From the NCBI RefSeq assembly GCF_900454025.1, contig NZ_UGQM01000001.1, positions 4,898,001 to 4,962,000 on the forward strand: a DNA stretch of 64,000 nucleotides. Direction: 5' to 3'. The position numbers and the translations under genes were made by a program. Positions 46,091 through 53,837 of this stretch are shown in pieces. This DNA comes from Mycolicibacterium gilvum. Its GTDB lineage: Bacteria > Actinomycetota > Actinomycetes > Mycobacteriales > Mycobacteriaceae. A model generated the notes under the pieces. That model saw nothing but the letters and a program-made list of their open reading frames with translations. It made no database searches and was not told the DNA's origin. Each line of letters begins with the position of its first letter. The first letter of the stretch is position 1.

Positions 46091-48062
46091 TTAGAACATC
46101 TTCCCATTCACCGCAAGCGGTTAACTCCCTCGCCGAGACCGCATTCCCGCAGCGGAAGTTCGAGTGCGGGCCTGCCGGAACGCACGTTCGGCGGGTGGTG
46201 CGACCGAACTGGGTGCGATACAGGTCGGCGTAGCGTCCGCCGCGGGCGAGCAGATCGTCGTGGGTGCCGCGCTCCACGATGTGTCCGTCCTCGACGACCA
46301 GGATCACGTCGGCGGCCCGCACCGTCGAGAGCCGGTGCGCGATCACGATCGACGTGCGTCCGGTGAGCGCTTCGGCCAGTGCCTGCTGCACCGCGGCCTC
46401 GGACTCCGAGTCCAGCGACGCCGTCGCCTCGTCGAGGATCACCACCTGCGGAGACGCGAGCAGCACCCGCGCGATGGTGAGGCGCTGACGCTGACCACCG
46501 GAGAGCCGGTAGCCGCGCTCGCCGACCACGGTGTCCAACCCGTCGGGCATCGCGGCGACCACGTCGTCGAGGCGCGCGCGCCGCAACGCCTCCCAGATCT
46601 CGTCGTCGCCGGCCTGCGGCGCCGCCAGCGTGAGGTTCGACCGGATGGACTCGTGGAACAGATGACCGTCCTGGGTGACCATCCCGACCGTGGACTTCAG
46701 CGACGCGAACGTCGTGTCCCGGATGTCGGTGCCGTTGAGGCGCACAACACCACCGGTGACGTCATAGAGCCGGGCCAGCAGCGCCGCGATCGTCGACTTG
46801 CCCGCCCCGGACGGCCCGACGAGCGCGACGACCTGCCCGGGTTCGGCGGTGAACGAGACGCCGTGCAGAACCTCCTCGCCGCCGCGGTGGTCGAGCTCGG
46901 CGACCTCCTCCAGCGAGGCCAGCGACACCTGATCGGCGGCGGGATAGGAGAAGCGGACGTCGTCGAATTCCACGGCGACCGGCCCCGAGGGCACCTCCAC
47001 CGCGCTGGGCCGTTCACGGATCAGCGGAACGAGATCGAGGACCTCGAAAACCCGCTCGAAGCTCACCAACGCGGTTGCGATCTCGACGCGGGCGTTCGCC
47101 AGCGCGGTCAGCGGGGCGTACAGCCGGGTCAACAGCAGCGCGAGCGACACGATCGCCCCGGCCTGTAGCTGCCCGCCGATCGCGAGCGCTCCGCCGAGCC
47201 CGTACACCAGCGCCAGCGCCAGCGCCGACATCAGCGTCAGTGAGTTCATGAACGTCGCCTGCAGCATCGCGGTACGCACCCCGATGTCGCGGACCCGCCC
47301 GGCCCGCACCCCGAACTCGCGCGACTCGGAGGCGACGTCGCCGAACAACTTCACCAGCGTGGCGCCCGGCGCTGAGAAACGCTCCGTCATCTGGGTGTTC
47401 ATGGTCGCGTTGTGGGCGGCCGCCTCCCGTGACAGCCGTGCCATCGCCGCCCCGATGCGCCGCGCCGGGATCAGGAACAGCGGCAGCACGATCAGGGCCA
47501 GCACCGTGATCTGCCAGGAGATGCTCAGCATCACCACCAGGGTCAGCGTCAGGGTGACCACATTGGCGACCACGCCGGACAGCGTGTCGGAGAATGCCCG
47601 CTGCGCACCCATCACGTCGTTGCCCAACCGGCTCACCAGCGCACCCGTCCGGGTGCGGGTGAAGAACGCGACCGGCATCCGCTGGACGTGGTCGAAGACC
47701 GCCGTCCGCAGATCCAGGATCAGGCCCTCCCCGATGGTCGACGACAGCCACCGCGTCACCAGCGCCACACCCGCCTCGGCGAGGGCGACGACCGCGATGA
47801 CGACGCCGATCAGGACGACGACCCGCGCACTGCCCCCGCCGGTGATCTCGTCGACCACCCGGCCGGCAAGCAACGGGGTCGCGACCGTCAGCACCGCACC
47901 GAGCACGCTGACGCCGACGAACACCGCCAGCCTGCGATGGTGCCGCGCGGCGAACCGCCAGATCCGGCCGAGAAGCCGCCGATCGGCCAGCGCGTGCAGG
48001 TCACCGCCCCGCGAGTGGGTCTGCCGGTACAGACTCTGCCGGGCCACCGTCTCCAAGCTCAT
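46083..48062 (-). CDS. ABC exporter half-transporter (first gene), repeat-extended C-terminus
   Basis: ATG 48062 is fixed by a leaderless promoter; 659 residues. Six helices, Walker A GPSGAGKST, signature RLSGGQRQR, Walker B VVILDEATASLD with Glu. It can homodimerise or join the two following half-transporters. The last 40 or so residues after 'YADLYRTQFG' are encoded by the palindromic repeat at 46131-46193 and its flank, so this tail is probably an accidental extension. Confidence 0.93.
   Translation of the reverse strand: MSLETVARQSLYRQTHSRGGDLHALADRRLLGRIWRFAARHHRRLAVFVGVSVLGAVLTVATPLLAGRVVDEITGGGSARVVVLIGVVIAVVALAEAGVALVTRWLSSTIGEGLILDLRTAVFDHVQRMPVAFFTRTRTGALVSRLGNDVMGAQRAFSDTLSGVVANVVTLTLTLVVMLSISWQITVLALIVLPLFLIPARRIGAAMARLSREAAAHNATMNTQMTERFSAPGATLVKLFGDVASESREFGVRAGRVRDIGVRTAMLQATFMNSLTLMSALALALVYGLGGALAIGGQLQAGAIVSLALLLTRLYAPLTALANARVEIATALVSFERVFEVLDLVPLIRERPSAVEVPSGPVAVEFDDVRFSYPAADQVSLASLEEVAELDHRGGEEVLHGVSFTAEPGQVVALVGPSGAGKSTIAALLARLYDVTGGVVRLNGTDIRDTTFASLKSTVGMVTQDGHLFHESIRSNLTLAAPQAGDDEIWEALRRARLDDVVAAMPDGLDTVVGERGYRLSGGQRQRLTIARVLLASPQVVILDEATASLDSESEAAVQQALAEALTGRTSIVIAHRLSTVRAADVILVVEDGHIVERGTHDDLLARGGRYADLYRTQFGRTTRRTCVPAGPHSNFRCGNAVSARELTACGEWEDVLSG
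46131..46193. repeat. Palindromic repeat, copy 2, inside ABC gene 3' end
   Basis: Arms CGCCGAGACCGCATTCC (46131-46147) and GGAACGCACGTTCGGCG (46177-46193), 12/17 complementary, with core AAGTTCGAGTGC. Same family as 36295-36356. It is translated in the minus-strand ABC transporter gene. Confidence 0.72.
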
Positions 48063-48068
48063 GTCATC

Positions 48069-48099
48069 ACCGTAGGACCTCAACAAACATTGAGGTCAA
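48069..48099 (-). promoter_or_regulatory. SoxR/MerR-type promoter of the ABC exporter operon
   Basis: -35 TTGACC (48094-48099) and -10 TACGGT (48069-48074) are separated by 19 bp, the unusually long spacer typical of MerR-family promoters. The dyad GACCTCAA-N6-TTGAGGTC (48076-48083 and 48090-48097) contains the SoxR box CCTCAA-N6-TTGAGG exactly. The -10 is 6 nt from ATG 48062, so the mRNA is leaderless. Confidence 0.75.
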
Positions 48100-48139
48100 C
48101 AGCTTCCCGCCGGTTCCGCTCCCGGCGTGCCGGGTACAC

Positions 48140-48898
48140 ATGCGATCCGTGACGACTCTTCATTCAACCCGGCAGGAGCTCTGGGAGCGACGGACCGAAT
48201 GGCCCCTGGCCGGCACGGCCGTCCTGTTCCTGGCCGCCTATGCCGTCGATGTCCTGGCGCAACCCGGCGGGGCGGCGGCGGTGGCGATACACGCGGTGGT
48301 GACGGTGTCGTGGGGCGCGTTCCTCGTCGACTACGTCGTGCGCCTGTCCCTGGCCGACAACCGAGGGCGATGGTTCTTCCGCCACCTGTTCGATCTGGCG
48401 ATCGTGGTGCTGCCCATGCTGCGACCGCTGCGACTGCTCAGGCTCGTCACCTTGATCGCGGTGCTGCAGCGGGTGGCGGGCAACGCCATCCGCGGTCGGG
48501 TGGTGATGTACACGGTGTGCGGCGCGATTCTGCTGGTCTTCGTCGCATCCCTGGCCGTCCTGGAGGCCGAGCGTGGACTTCCCGAAGCGGACATCCAGAG
48601 CTTCGGCCAGGCGGTGTGGTGGTCGGTCACCACGATCACGACGGTCGGATACGGCGATCTGACACCGGTGAGCACCACCGGCCGGGTCATCGCGGTGTTC
48701 CTGATGATCGGAGGCATCAGCCTCGTCGGCTCGATCACCGCGACACTGGCGTCGTGGATCGTGCAGCGCGTCTCGGACGACGACACCGAGGGACGCGCCG
48801 TGACGACGGCACATATCGACCGCCTGCTCGGTGAGATCAACGACTTGCGTGAGGACGTGCGCCGCTTGCGTGCCGAGGCGCGGGACACGGCCCCGTAG
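48140..48898 (+). CDS. Voltage-sensor-like potassium channel
   Basis: 252 residues from ATG 48140 (GTG 48149 possible). Four S1-S4-like helices, with an Arg-spaced S4 ('[17 protein letters not shown]'), then the pore with selectivity filter TTVGYGD and a final helix. The C-terminus is a short coiled coil ('[20 protein letters not shown]') likely to tetramerise. A K+ channel of the Kv/KvAP-like bacterial group in the plasma membrane. It diverges from the ABC exporter operon. Confidence 0.9.
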   Translation: MRSVTTLHSTRQELWERRTEWPLAGTAVLFLAAYAVDVLAQPGGAAAVAIHAVVTVSWGAFLVDYVVRLSLADNRGRWFFRHLFDLAIVVLPMLRPLRLLRLVTLIAVLQRVAGNAIRGRVVMYTVCGAILLVFVASLAVLEAERGLPEADIQSFGQAVWWSVTTITTVGYGDLTPVSTTGRVIAVFLMIGGISLVGSITATLASWIVQRVSDDDTEGRAVTTAHIDRLLGEINDLREDVRRLRAEARDTAP

Positions 48899-48975
48899 CG
48901 GCCGGGATCGGGACACTCGCCCGCCCGACCCCCGGTTACGCCTGCTTGCCCGTCGCATCAGGCAAGATTGCGTGC

Positions 48976-49671
48976 ATGGACAGTGGCTCACCCCGGGTGC
49001 TCGTGGTCGATGACGATCCCGACGTCCTGGCCTCGCTCGAGCGCGGGCTGCGACTGTCCGGTTTCGACGTCTTCACCGCGGTCGACGGCGCCGAGGCGCT
49101 GCGCAGCGCCACCGAGACCCGGCCCGACGCGATCGTCCTCGACATCAACATGCCCGTGCTCGACGGTGTGTCGGTCGTGACCGCGCTGCGCGCGATGGAC
49201 AACGACGTGCCCGTCTGCGTGCTGTCGGCGAGGTCGTCGGTGGACGACCGGGTGGCCGGCCTGGAGGCGGGCGCCGACGACTACCTGGTCAAGCCGTTCG
49301 TGCTGGCCGAACTGGTCGCGCGGGTCAAGGCGCTGCTGCGGCGCCGCGGCTCTACGGCCACATTCTCGTCGGAGACCATCACCGTCGGGCCGCTCGAAGT
49401 CGACATCCCGGGTCGGCGCGCCCGCGTCGACGGGGTGGACGTCGACCTGACCAAGCGCGAGTTCGATCTGCTCGCGGTCCTGGCCGAGCACAAGACCGCG
49501 GTGCTCTCCCGCGCACAGCTGCTCGAGTTGGTGTGGGGCTACGACTTCGCCGCCGACACCAACGTCGTCGACGTCTTCATCGGCTACCTGCGCCGCAAGC
49601 TCGAAGCCAACGGCGCTCCGAGGCTGCTGCATACGGTGCGCGGCGTGGGATTCGTCCTGCGGCAGCAGTAG
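48976..49671 (+). CDS. prrA: Two-component response regulator PrrA
   Basis: 231 residues from ATG 48976. The receiver domain has acidic pocket DDD, phospho-acceptor Asp in VLDINMP, and the Lys of LVKPF. The OmpR/PhoB-type winged helix covers about 135-230 ('[20 protein letters not shown]'). Long stretches are identical to my recollection of M. tuberculosis PrrA (Rv0903c). It regulates respiration, nitrogen/redox and early adaptation genes in mycobacteria. The sensor gene follows 11 nt later. Confidence 0.96.
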   Translation: MDSGSPRVLVVDDDPDVLASLERGLRLSGFDVFTAVDGAEALRSATETRPDAIVLDINMPVLDGVSVVTALRAMDNDVPVCVLSARSSVDDRVAGLEAGADDYLVKPFVLAELVARVKALLRRRGSTATFSSETITVGPLEVDIPGRRARVDGVDVDLTKREFDLLAVLAEHKTAVLSRAQLLELVWGYDFAADTNVVDVFIGYLRRKLEANGAPRLLHTVRGVGFVLRQQ

Positions 49672-49682
49672 GCGCGCCGTTC

Positions 49683-51026
49683 GTGAGCGCGCTGTCCCGC
49701 TTCGTCCGACGCACCCCGTCGCTGCGTCAGCGGGTCGCGTTCACCAGCGCCATCGCCGGCGCGATCGTCGTCCTGATCGCGGGCACCGTCGTCTGGTTCG
49801 GCATCACCGACGCCTGGAACGAGCGGCTGGACCGCCGCCTCGACGAGGCCGCCGGTTTCGTCATCCCGTTCCTGCCGCGCGGTCTCGACGAGATCCCACC
49901 CTCGCCGAACGACCAGGACGTCGTGATCACGGTGCGCCGCGACGGCGGCGACGCGGCGTCGAACTCGACGGTGGTGCTCCCCGAGATGGAGCCGGGGTAC
50001 GCCGACACCTACCTCGACGGTGTGCGCTACCGGGTCCGCACAGTCGAACTCGCCACCCCGCAACCGATGTCGGTCGCGGTCGGGGCCACCTACGACGCGA
50101 CGATCGCCGACATCAACAACCTGCACCGGCGCGTCCTGATCATCTGCACACTCGCGATCGGCGCCGCGACCCTCGGAGGCTGGGTGCTGGCCGCGTTCGC
50201 GGTACGGCCCTTCAAGCAGCTGGCACGCCAGACCAGCGCGATCGACACCGGTGACGAGGAACCCGACATCGACGTGCGCGGAGCGACCGAGGCGGTGGAG
50301 ATCGCCGAGGCGATCAACGGCCTCGTCCAGCGCGTGTGGGAGGAGCAGGAACGCACGAAGGCGGCGCTGACGTCGGCGCGCGACTTCGCCTCGGTGTCCG
50401 CTCACGAGCTGCGCACCCCGCTGACCGCCATGCGGACCAACCTCGAGGTGCTCGCCACGCTGGAACTGTCCGAGGACGGCCGCAACGAGGTGCTCGGCGA
50501 CGTGATGCGCACCCAGACGCGGATCGAGGCCACGCTCGGGGCGCTGGAGCGGCTCGCCCAGGGAGAGCTGTCGACCGAGGACGACCATGTGCCGGTGGAT
50601 ATCACCGAGCTGCTCGACCGGGCCGCCCACGACGCGATGCGCGTCTACCCCGATCTGGACGTGTCGCTGGTGCCGGCGCCGACGGTCATCATCGTCGGGC
50701 TGCCCGCGGGTCTGCGGCTGGCGGTGGACAACGCGATCGCCAATGCGGTCAAGCACGGCGGCGCGACCCGGGTGCAGTTGTCGGCGGTGAGCTCTCGCGA
50801 CGGTGTCGAGATCGCGATCGACGACGACGGCGTCGGTGTGCCGGAAGCCGAACGCGAGGTGGTGTTCGACCGGTTCTCGCGCGGATCGACCGCGTCGCAG
50901 TCGGGTTCGGGGCTGGGGCTGGCGCTGGTCGCCCAGCAGGCCGAATTGCACGGTGGCACTGCATCATTGGGGTCGAGCCCGCTCGGCGGCGCGCGCCTGC
51001 TGCTCCGGCTGCCCGGCCCGCACTGA
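49683..51026 (+). CDS. prrB: Sensor histidine kinase PrrB
   Basis: GTG 49683 gives 447 residues. Two membrane helices (about 18-40 and 150-175) flank an extracytoplasmic sensor region of about 110 residues. HAMP follows, then the H-box SAHELRTPL with His near 241, N-box NAIANAVKHG, G1 DDDGVGVP and G2 GSGLGLAL. Orthologue of Rv0902c, co-transcribed with prrA. The frame is open upstream but only within prrA. Confidence 0.95.
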   Translation: MSALSRFVRRTPSLRQRVAFTSAIAGAIVVLIAGTVVWFGITDAWNERLDRRLDEAAGFVIPFLPRGLDEIPPSPNDQDVVITVRRDGGDAASNSTVVLPEMEPGYADTYLDGVRYRVRTVELATPQPMSVAVGATYDATIADINNLHRRVLIICTLAIGAATLGGWVLAAFAVRPFKQLARQTSAIDTGDEEPDIDVRGATEAVEIAEAINGLVQRVWEEQERTKAALTSARDFASVSAHELRTPLTAMRTNLEVLATLELSEDGRNEVLGDVMRTQTRIEATLGALERLAQGELSTEDDHVPVDITELLDRAAHDAMRVYPDLDVSLVPAPTVIIVGLPAGLRLAVDNAIANAVKHGGATRVQLSAVSSRDGVEIAIDDDGVGVPEAEREVVFDRFSRGSTASQSGSGLGLALVAQQAELHGGTASLGSSPLGGARLLLRLPGPH

Positions 51027-51081
51027 CCCGCGCTCACCCCGGGCGCTCACCCGTCGCCGAAATTGCATTCCACGGGCGATG

Positions 51082-52086
51082 TCAAGCTGCTTGGAGTCGG
51101 TCGGGGTCGTTTTCGGTGGGGAGGTTGATGCCGACGACGGGGCTGGGGCTTTTGGTTCGTGGACGGTTGCGGAACCGTTCGGGGTGAGCGTCGTAGTAGG
51201 CCTGTAGGGCGGTGTCTCGTCGGTCCCAGAGCTGCGCCCACGTGCCGTCGTGGACGGAGTCTGGGGTGAACAGTTCGACGCCGCTGTGGCGGTGATGCTG
51301 GTTGTACCAGGACACGTAGGCGCTCACCCAGGCGCGGGCGGAGTCAAGATCTGTGAAGACACCGGGATAGTTCGGTCGGTACTTCATCGTGCGGAACTCC
51401 GATTCGGAGAACGGGTTGTCATTGCTGACCCGGGGCCGGTTATGGGTTTGGCCAATCTTGAGACCGGCCAGGAGGTCTTTGAGGACCGTCGAGCGCATCG
51501 CCGGCCCGGAATCGGCGTGCACGACCGCGGGGAGGCCGTGCCCGGCGAACGCGGCTTCGAACATGTCCACGGCGAGGTCGTCGCATTCCCGTTCCTCCAC
51601 GCGCCAGCCCACGATCTTGCGGGAGTAGATGTCAAGGATCGAGTACGCCTTGAACGCCACACCGCGCCACGGGCTGCGCAGGTCGGTGATGTCCCAACTC
51701 CAGATCTGTTGTGGTCCTGTCGCTTTGAGTACCGGCGCCTGCCGGGGCGTCTTGCTCGTCGAGCGGGTCGGTGCGACTGGGCGCGCACTTTGGTCCTCGA
51801 TCGCGGCGGCGATCCGCCACCAGGAACGCCGCGAGGCCAACATCACGCCCTCGTCCCAGCTGGCGGCGAACGCATGGTCCACCGAGCTGCCCGCCTCCCA
51901 GCCGGCGAGGATCTTGTCTCGGATCACTGCCCGGTCGGCCTCATCGATGCGCGATGGGTAAGCCCGATGCTTCTGCGGCAGCGGGTCGCTGACCGGCGGG
52001 CGCGGGTTGGTCCGGTAATGCCACGTCGAACGCGACAGATCGATCATCGCCAGCGCCTGACGTTGCGAACCGATCGCCGCGGTCAA
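51082..52086 (-). CDS. IS3-family transposase OrfB (integrase core)
   Basis: 334 residues from TTG 52086, overlapping the OrfA stop as TTGA. An HTH_21-like leader is followed by an rve core with DDE residues: Asp in WSWDITDL, Asp in VVHADSGPAM, and Glu in 'NPFSESEFRTMKY'. The TTGA overlap suggests either coupled initiation or frameshifting to make OrfAB. The frame is intact, so the element may be mobile. Confidence 0.93.
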   Translation of the reverse strand: MTAAIGSQRQALAMIDLSRSTWHYRTNPRPPVSDPLPQKHRAYPSRIDEADRAVIRDKILAGWEAGSSVDHAFAASWDEGVMLASRRSWWRIAAAIEDQSARPVAPTRSTSKTPRQAPVLKATGPQQIWSWDITDLRSPWRGVAFKAYSILDIYSRKIVGWRVEERECDDLAVDMFEAAFAGHGLPAVVHADSGPAMRSTVLKDLLAGLKIGQTHNRPRVSNDNPFSESEFRTMKYRPNYPGVFTDLDSARAWVSAYVSWYNQHHRHSGVELFTPDSVHDGTWAQLWDRRDTALQAYYDAHPERFRNRPRTKSPSPVVGINLPTENDPDRLQAA

Positions 52087-52544
52087 CTCGGTGACAAGTC
52101 CGTTCTCGGCGTCGATGAATCGTCGAGATCGTGGATCGTCGGGGCTGCGTCGGGCTCGTGCGCGCTCATCGTGTGCAAGAGCCCGATAGCTTTTCCCAAA
52201 GCCTCGTTGGTTGCCTCGAGCTCGCGAACTCGCTCTCGTAGCTGAGCGAGTTCGGCCTCGTCGCGGTCCTGCCTGGCTGCATCAACTTTGGCCAACGCTT
52301 TGCGCAGCGCCGGGGGAACTGTCATCTCACTACCTTCTCGCGGAATCAGGCCACGGTCGAGGTCACCGCTAAACACTGCGGCCTGCCACCGTCTGAACTG
52401 ACCGCCAGAGACCCCTGAAGCAGCAAGCCACGACCCCTTCTGCCCATGAGGCACCCGCTGATACTCGACAACGAACTCACGAATCTCGGCGATACTGAAC
52501 CCTGCACTGATCGACACACTCATCCCCTTCGCACTGACTCCCAC
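52083..52544 (-). CDS. IS3-family transposase OrfA (HTH + leucine zipper)
   Basis: 153 residues, or 146 from ATG 52523. An N-terminal helix-turn-helix ('GSWLAASGVSGGQFRRWQAA') binds the IS ends. A C-terminal coiled coil ('AELAQLRERVRELEATNEAL') mediates multimerisation with OrfB. Typical OrfA design, slightly longer than the usual 100 residues. Confidence 0.88.
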   Translation of the reverse strand: MGVSAKGMSVSISAGFSIAEIREFVVEYQRVPHGQKGSWLAASGVSGGQFRRWQAAVFSGDLDRGLIPREGSEMTVPPALRKALAKVDAARQDRDEAELAQLRERVRELEATNEALGKAIGLLHTMSAHEPDAAPTIHDLDDSSTPRTDLSPS

Positions 52545-52632
52545 TGACTCACAACGAGCGTGGCAAAGAGGGCCAGCAGAATTTTTGCGAGTCGAGCCCT
52601 GCTGGAATGCAAGTTCGGCGGGAAAAAGGGGG

Positions 52633-52995
52633 CTAGCTGGTGCCCAGCAGGTCGATCATGAAGATGAGCGTCTTGCCCGACAGCCGGTGTCCGCCGCCGG
52701 CGGGGCCGTAGGCCTGCTCCGGCGGGATCGTCAGCTTGCGGCGACCGCCGACCTTCATGCCGGGGATCCCGTCCTGCCAGCCCTGGATCAACCCGCGCAG
52801 CGGGAACTCGATCGACTCGCCGCGGTTCCAGGAGCTGTCGAACTCTTCGCCGGTGTCGTACTCGACTCCGACGTAGTGCACCTCGACGTTGGCACCCGCC
52901 ACGGCCTCCGAACCGTCGCCGACGACGACGTCTTCGATCACCAGCTCCGTGGGTGCCGGGCCGTCGGGGAACTCGATCTCAGGTTTGGTTGCCAT
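52633..52995 (-). CDS. FKBP-type peptidyl-prolyl isomerase
   Basis: A single FKBP domain of 120 residues with VEVHYVGV, 'FDSSWNRGESIEFPL', GLIQGWQDGIPGM and 'LTIPPEQAYGP'. Most active-site aromatic residues (Tyr, Phe, Trp, Tyr) are recognisable. No signal peptide, so a cytosolic proline isomerase/chaperone. The ATG 52995 is placed by a leaderless -10 (TAGGGT, 53002-53007, 6 nt upstream). Confidence 0.93.
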   Translation of the reverse strand: MATKPEIEFPDGPAPTELVIEDVVVGDGSEAVAGANVEVHYVGVEYDTGEEFDSSWNRGESIEFPLRGLIQGWQDGIPGMKVGGRRKLTIPPEQAYGPAGGGHRLSGKTLIFMIDLLGTS

Positions 52996-53001
52996 CCGCT
53001 C

Positions 53002-53007
53002 ACCCTA
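53002..53007 (-). promoter_or_regulatory. Leaderless -10 box of the FKBP gene
   Basis: TAGGGT on the minus strand fits TANNNT and lies 6 nt before ATG 52995. It shares a 52-bp divergent region with the DUF2630 gene. Confidence 0.5.
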
Positions 53008-53047
53008 GACCGCAGACGCGTCGCCAAAAGCACTGCACACTGAACGC

Positions 53048-53296
53048 GTGGCCAGCGATCGAGACATCCTGAGACAAGTCAACGAGCTCGTCGCCGAGGA
53101 GCGCGACCTGCGCGACAAGCTGCAACACCGAGAGATCGACGAGTCCGAGGAACACGCCCGGCTCAAGTCTCTCGAAGCACAGCTCGACCAGTGCTGGGAC
53201 CTGCTGCGGCAGCGCCGGGCATTGCGTGCCGGCGGCGGGGATCCCGACAGCGCGACGGTGCGCCCGGAGAGCGAGGTCGAGGGCTACCTCAACTAG
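53048..53296 (+). CDS. DUF2630 family protein (Rv0898c-like)
   Basis: 82 residues from GTG 53048, charged and helical ('ILRQVNELVAEERDLRDKLQ', 'LKSLEAQLDQCWDLLRQRRA'): a short coiled-coil protein of the DUF2630 type, in the place of M. tuberculosis Rv0898c. Function unknown; likely cytosolic and oligomeric. It ends 4 nt before the stop of the convergent secreted-protein gene. Confidence 0.8.
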   Translation: MASDRDILRQVNELVAEERDLRDKLQHREIDESEEHARLKSLEAQLDQCWDLLRQRRALRAGGGDPDSATVRPESEVEGYLN

Positions 53297-53300
53297 GGAG

Positions 53301-53591
53301 TCACTGCGAGCCGTCGGGTGGACAGTTGACCGACACCCACGCCGTCGGCGGCGCCGAGGTGTCGATACGGGTGACGGTGCACTGCGACAGCGGGATGTTC
53401 GACGGCTCACCCGCGACCCAGTTGACCTCGACGTCGTATCCGGCGTTGGACAGCTGCCGGATCGTCGCGCCGGGAGTCTCGTTGCCGGCCTCCGGCAGCG
53501 ACGGTTGCGCGGTCGCCGGCGCCACGACTGCGAGCGACCCGATCACGGCGGCGGCTGCCGGCACGCCGGCGAACCTCATCGTGCGCATCAT
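53301..53591 (-). CDS. Small secreted protein
   Basis: ATG 53591 has AAGGAG 7 nt upstream. 96 residues: a Sec signal ('AAAAVIGSLAVVAPATAQP') and a mature domain of about 65 residues with two cysteines (QCTVTR and VNCPP) that could form a disulfide. 'TIRQLSNAGYDVEVNWV' is typical of small mycobacterial exported proteins. Specific function unknown. Confidence 0.78.
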   Translation of the reverse strand: MMRTMRFAGVPAAAAVIGSLAVVAPATAQPSLPEAGNETPGATIRQLSNAGYDVEVNWVAGEPSNIPLSQCTVTRIDTSAPPTAWVSVNCPPDGSQ

Positions 53592-53619
53592 GGACACTCC
53601 TTAAGTTCGTAGTTGCAGT

Positions 53620-53837
53620 TACTTCGTGTTGTTACGTTGGGCTGTGACCCGGGTGGGTCGGGTGAGGCTGCATGGTCGTAGCCGGCCCTGGTGGTGCGGC
53701 TTGAAAGGACTGGCCGCCCGGCCTGCCTGGACTCCTCTGGCCGCTGATTGAGATCTGCGATGTGATCGCTTGTTTAAGGAAATGCTGGCGGGGTTGTCCA
53801 TGGGGATCATGTTGGTAGACAGGCGAAAAGAGGGGTG
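53620..53837 (+). ncRNA. Candidate bridge-RNA region of IS110 element 1
   Basis: Non-coding, with small stems such as GACCC-GGGT-GGGTC (53646-53659). In the IS110 group the bridge RNA is transcribed from this position. No defined fold was established; this is a positional inference. Confidence 0.35.

Larger units (their letters stand above)
51080..52575. mobile_element. IS3-family insertion sequence (ends approximate)
   Basis: Two overlapping minus-strand genes of the IS3 type. Candidate ends start with TG and finish with CA (51080 and 52575), and the orfB stop lies in the left terminus, as is usual in the family. The terminal repeats are weak and I see no matching target duplication, so the boundaries are tentative. 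Confidence 0.75.
51055..52620. repeat. Palindromic repeat, copy 3, split by an IS3-family element
   Basis: Left arm CGCCGAAATTGCATTCC (51055-51071) and right arm GGAATGCAAGTTCGGCG (52604-52620) are 16/17 complementary and match the arms of copies 1 and 2. The right part keeps the core TTGCGAGT and the CCAGCAG/CTGCTGG stem. The IS lies between the arms, in the loop region, between the convergent prrB and FKBP genes. Confidence 0.7.

Noticed and set aside
51076..52585. Target-site duplication for the IS3-family element (GCGA at both sides)
   Set aside because: Using GCGA would give ends that do not begin with TG and CA and poor inverted repeats, so it was not adopted.
36295..52620. CRISPR array
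   Set aside because: The repeated hairpins are single, widely spaced copies without spacers or cas genes.
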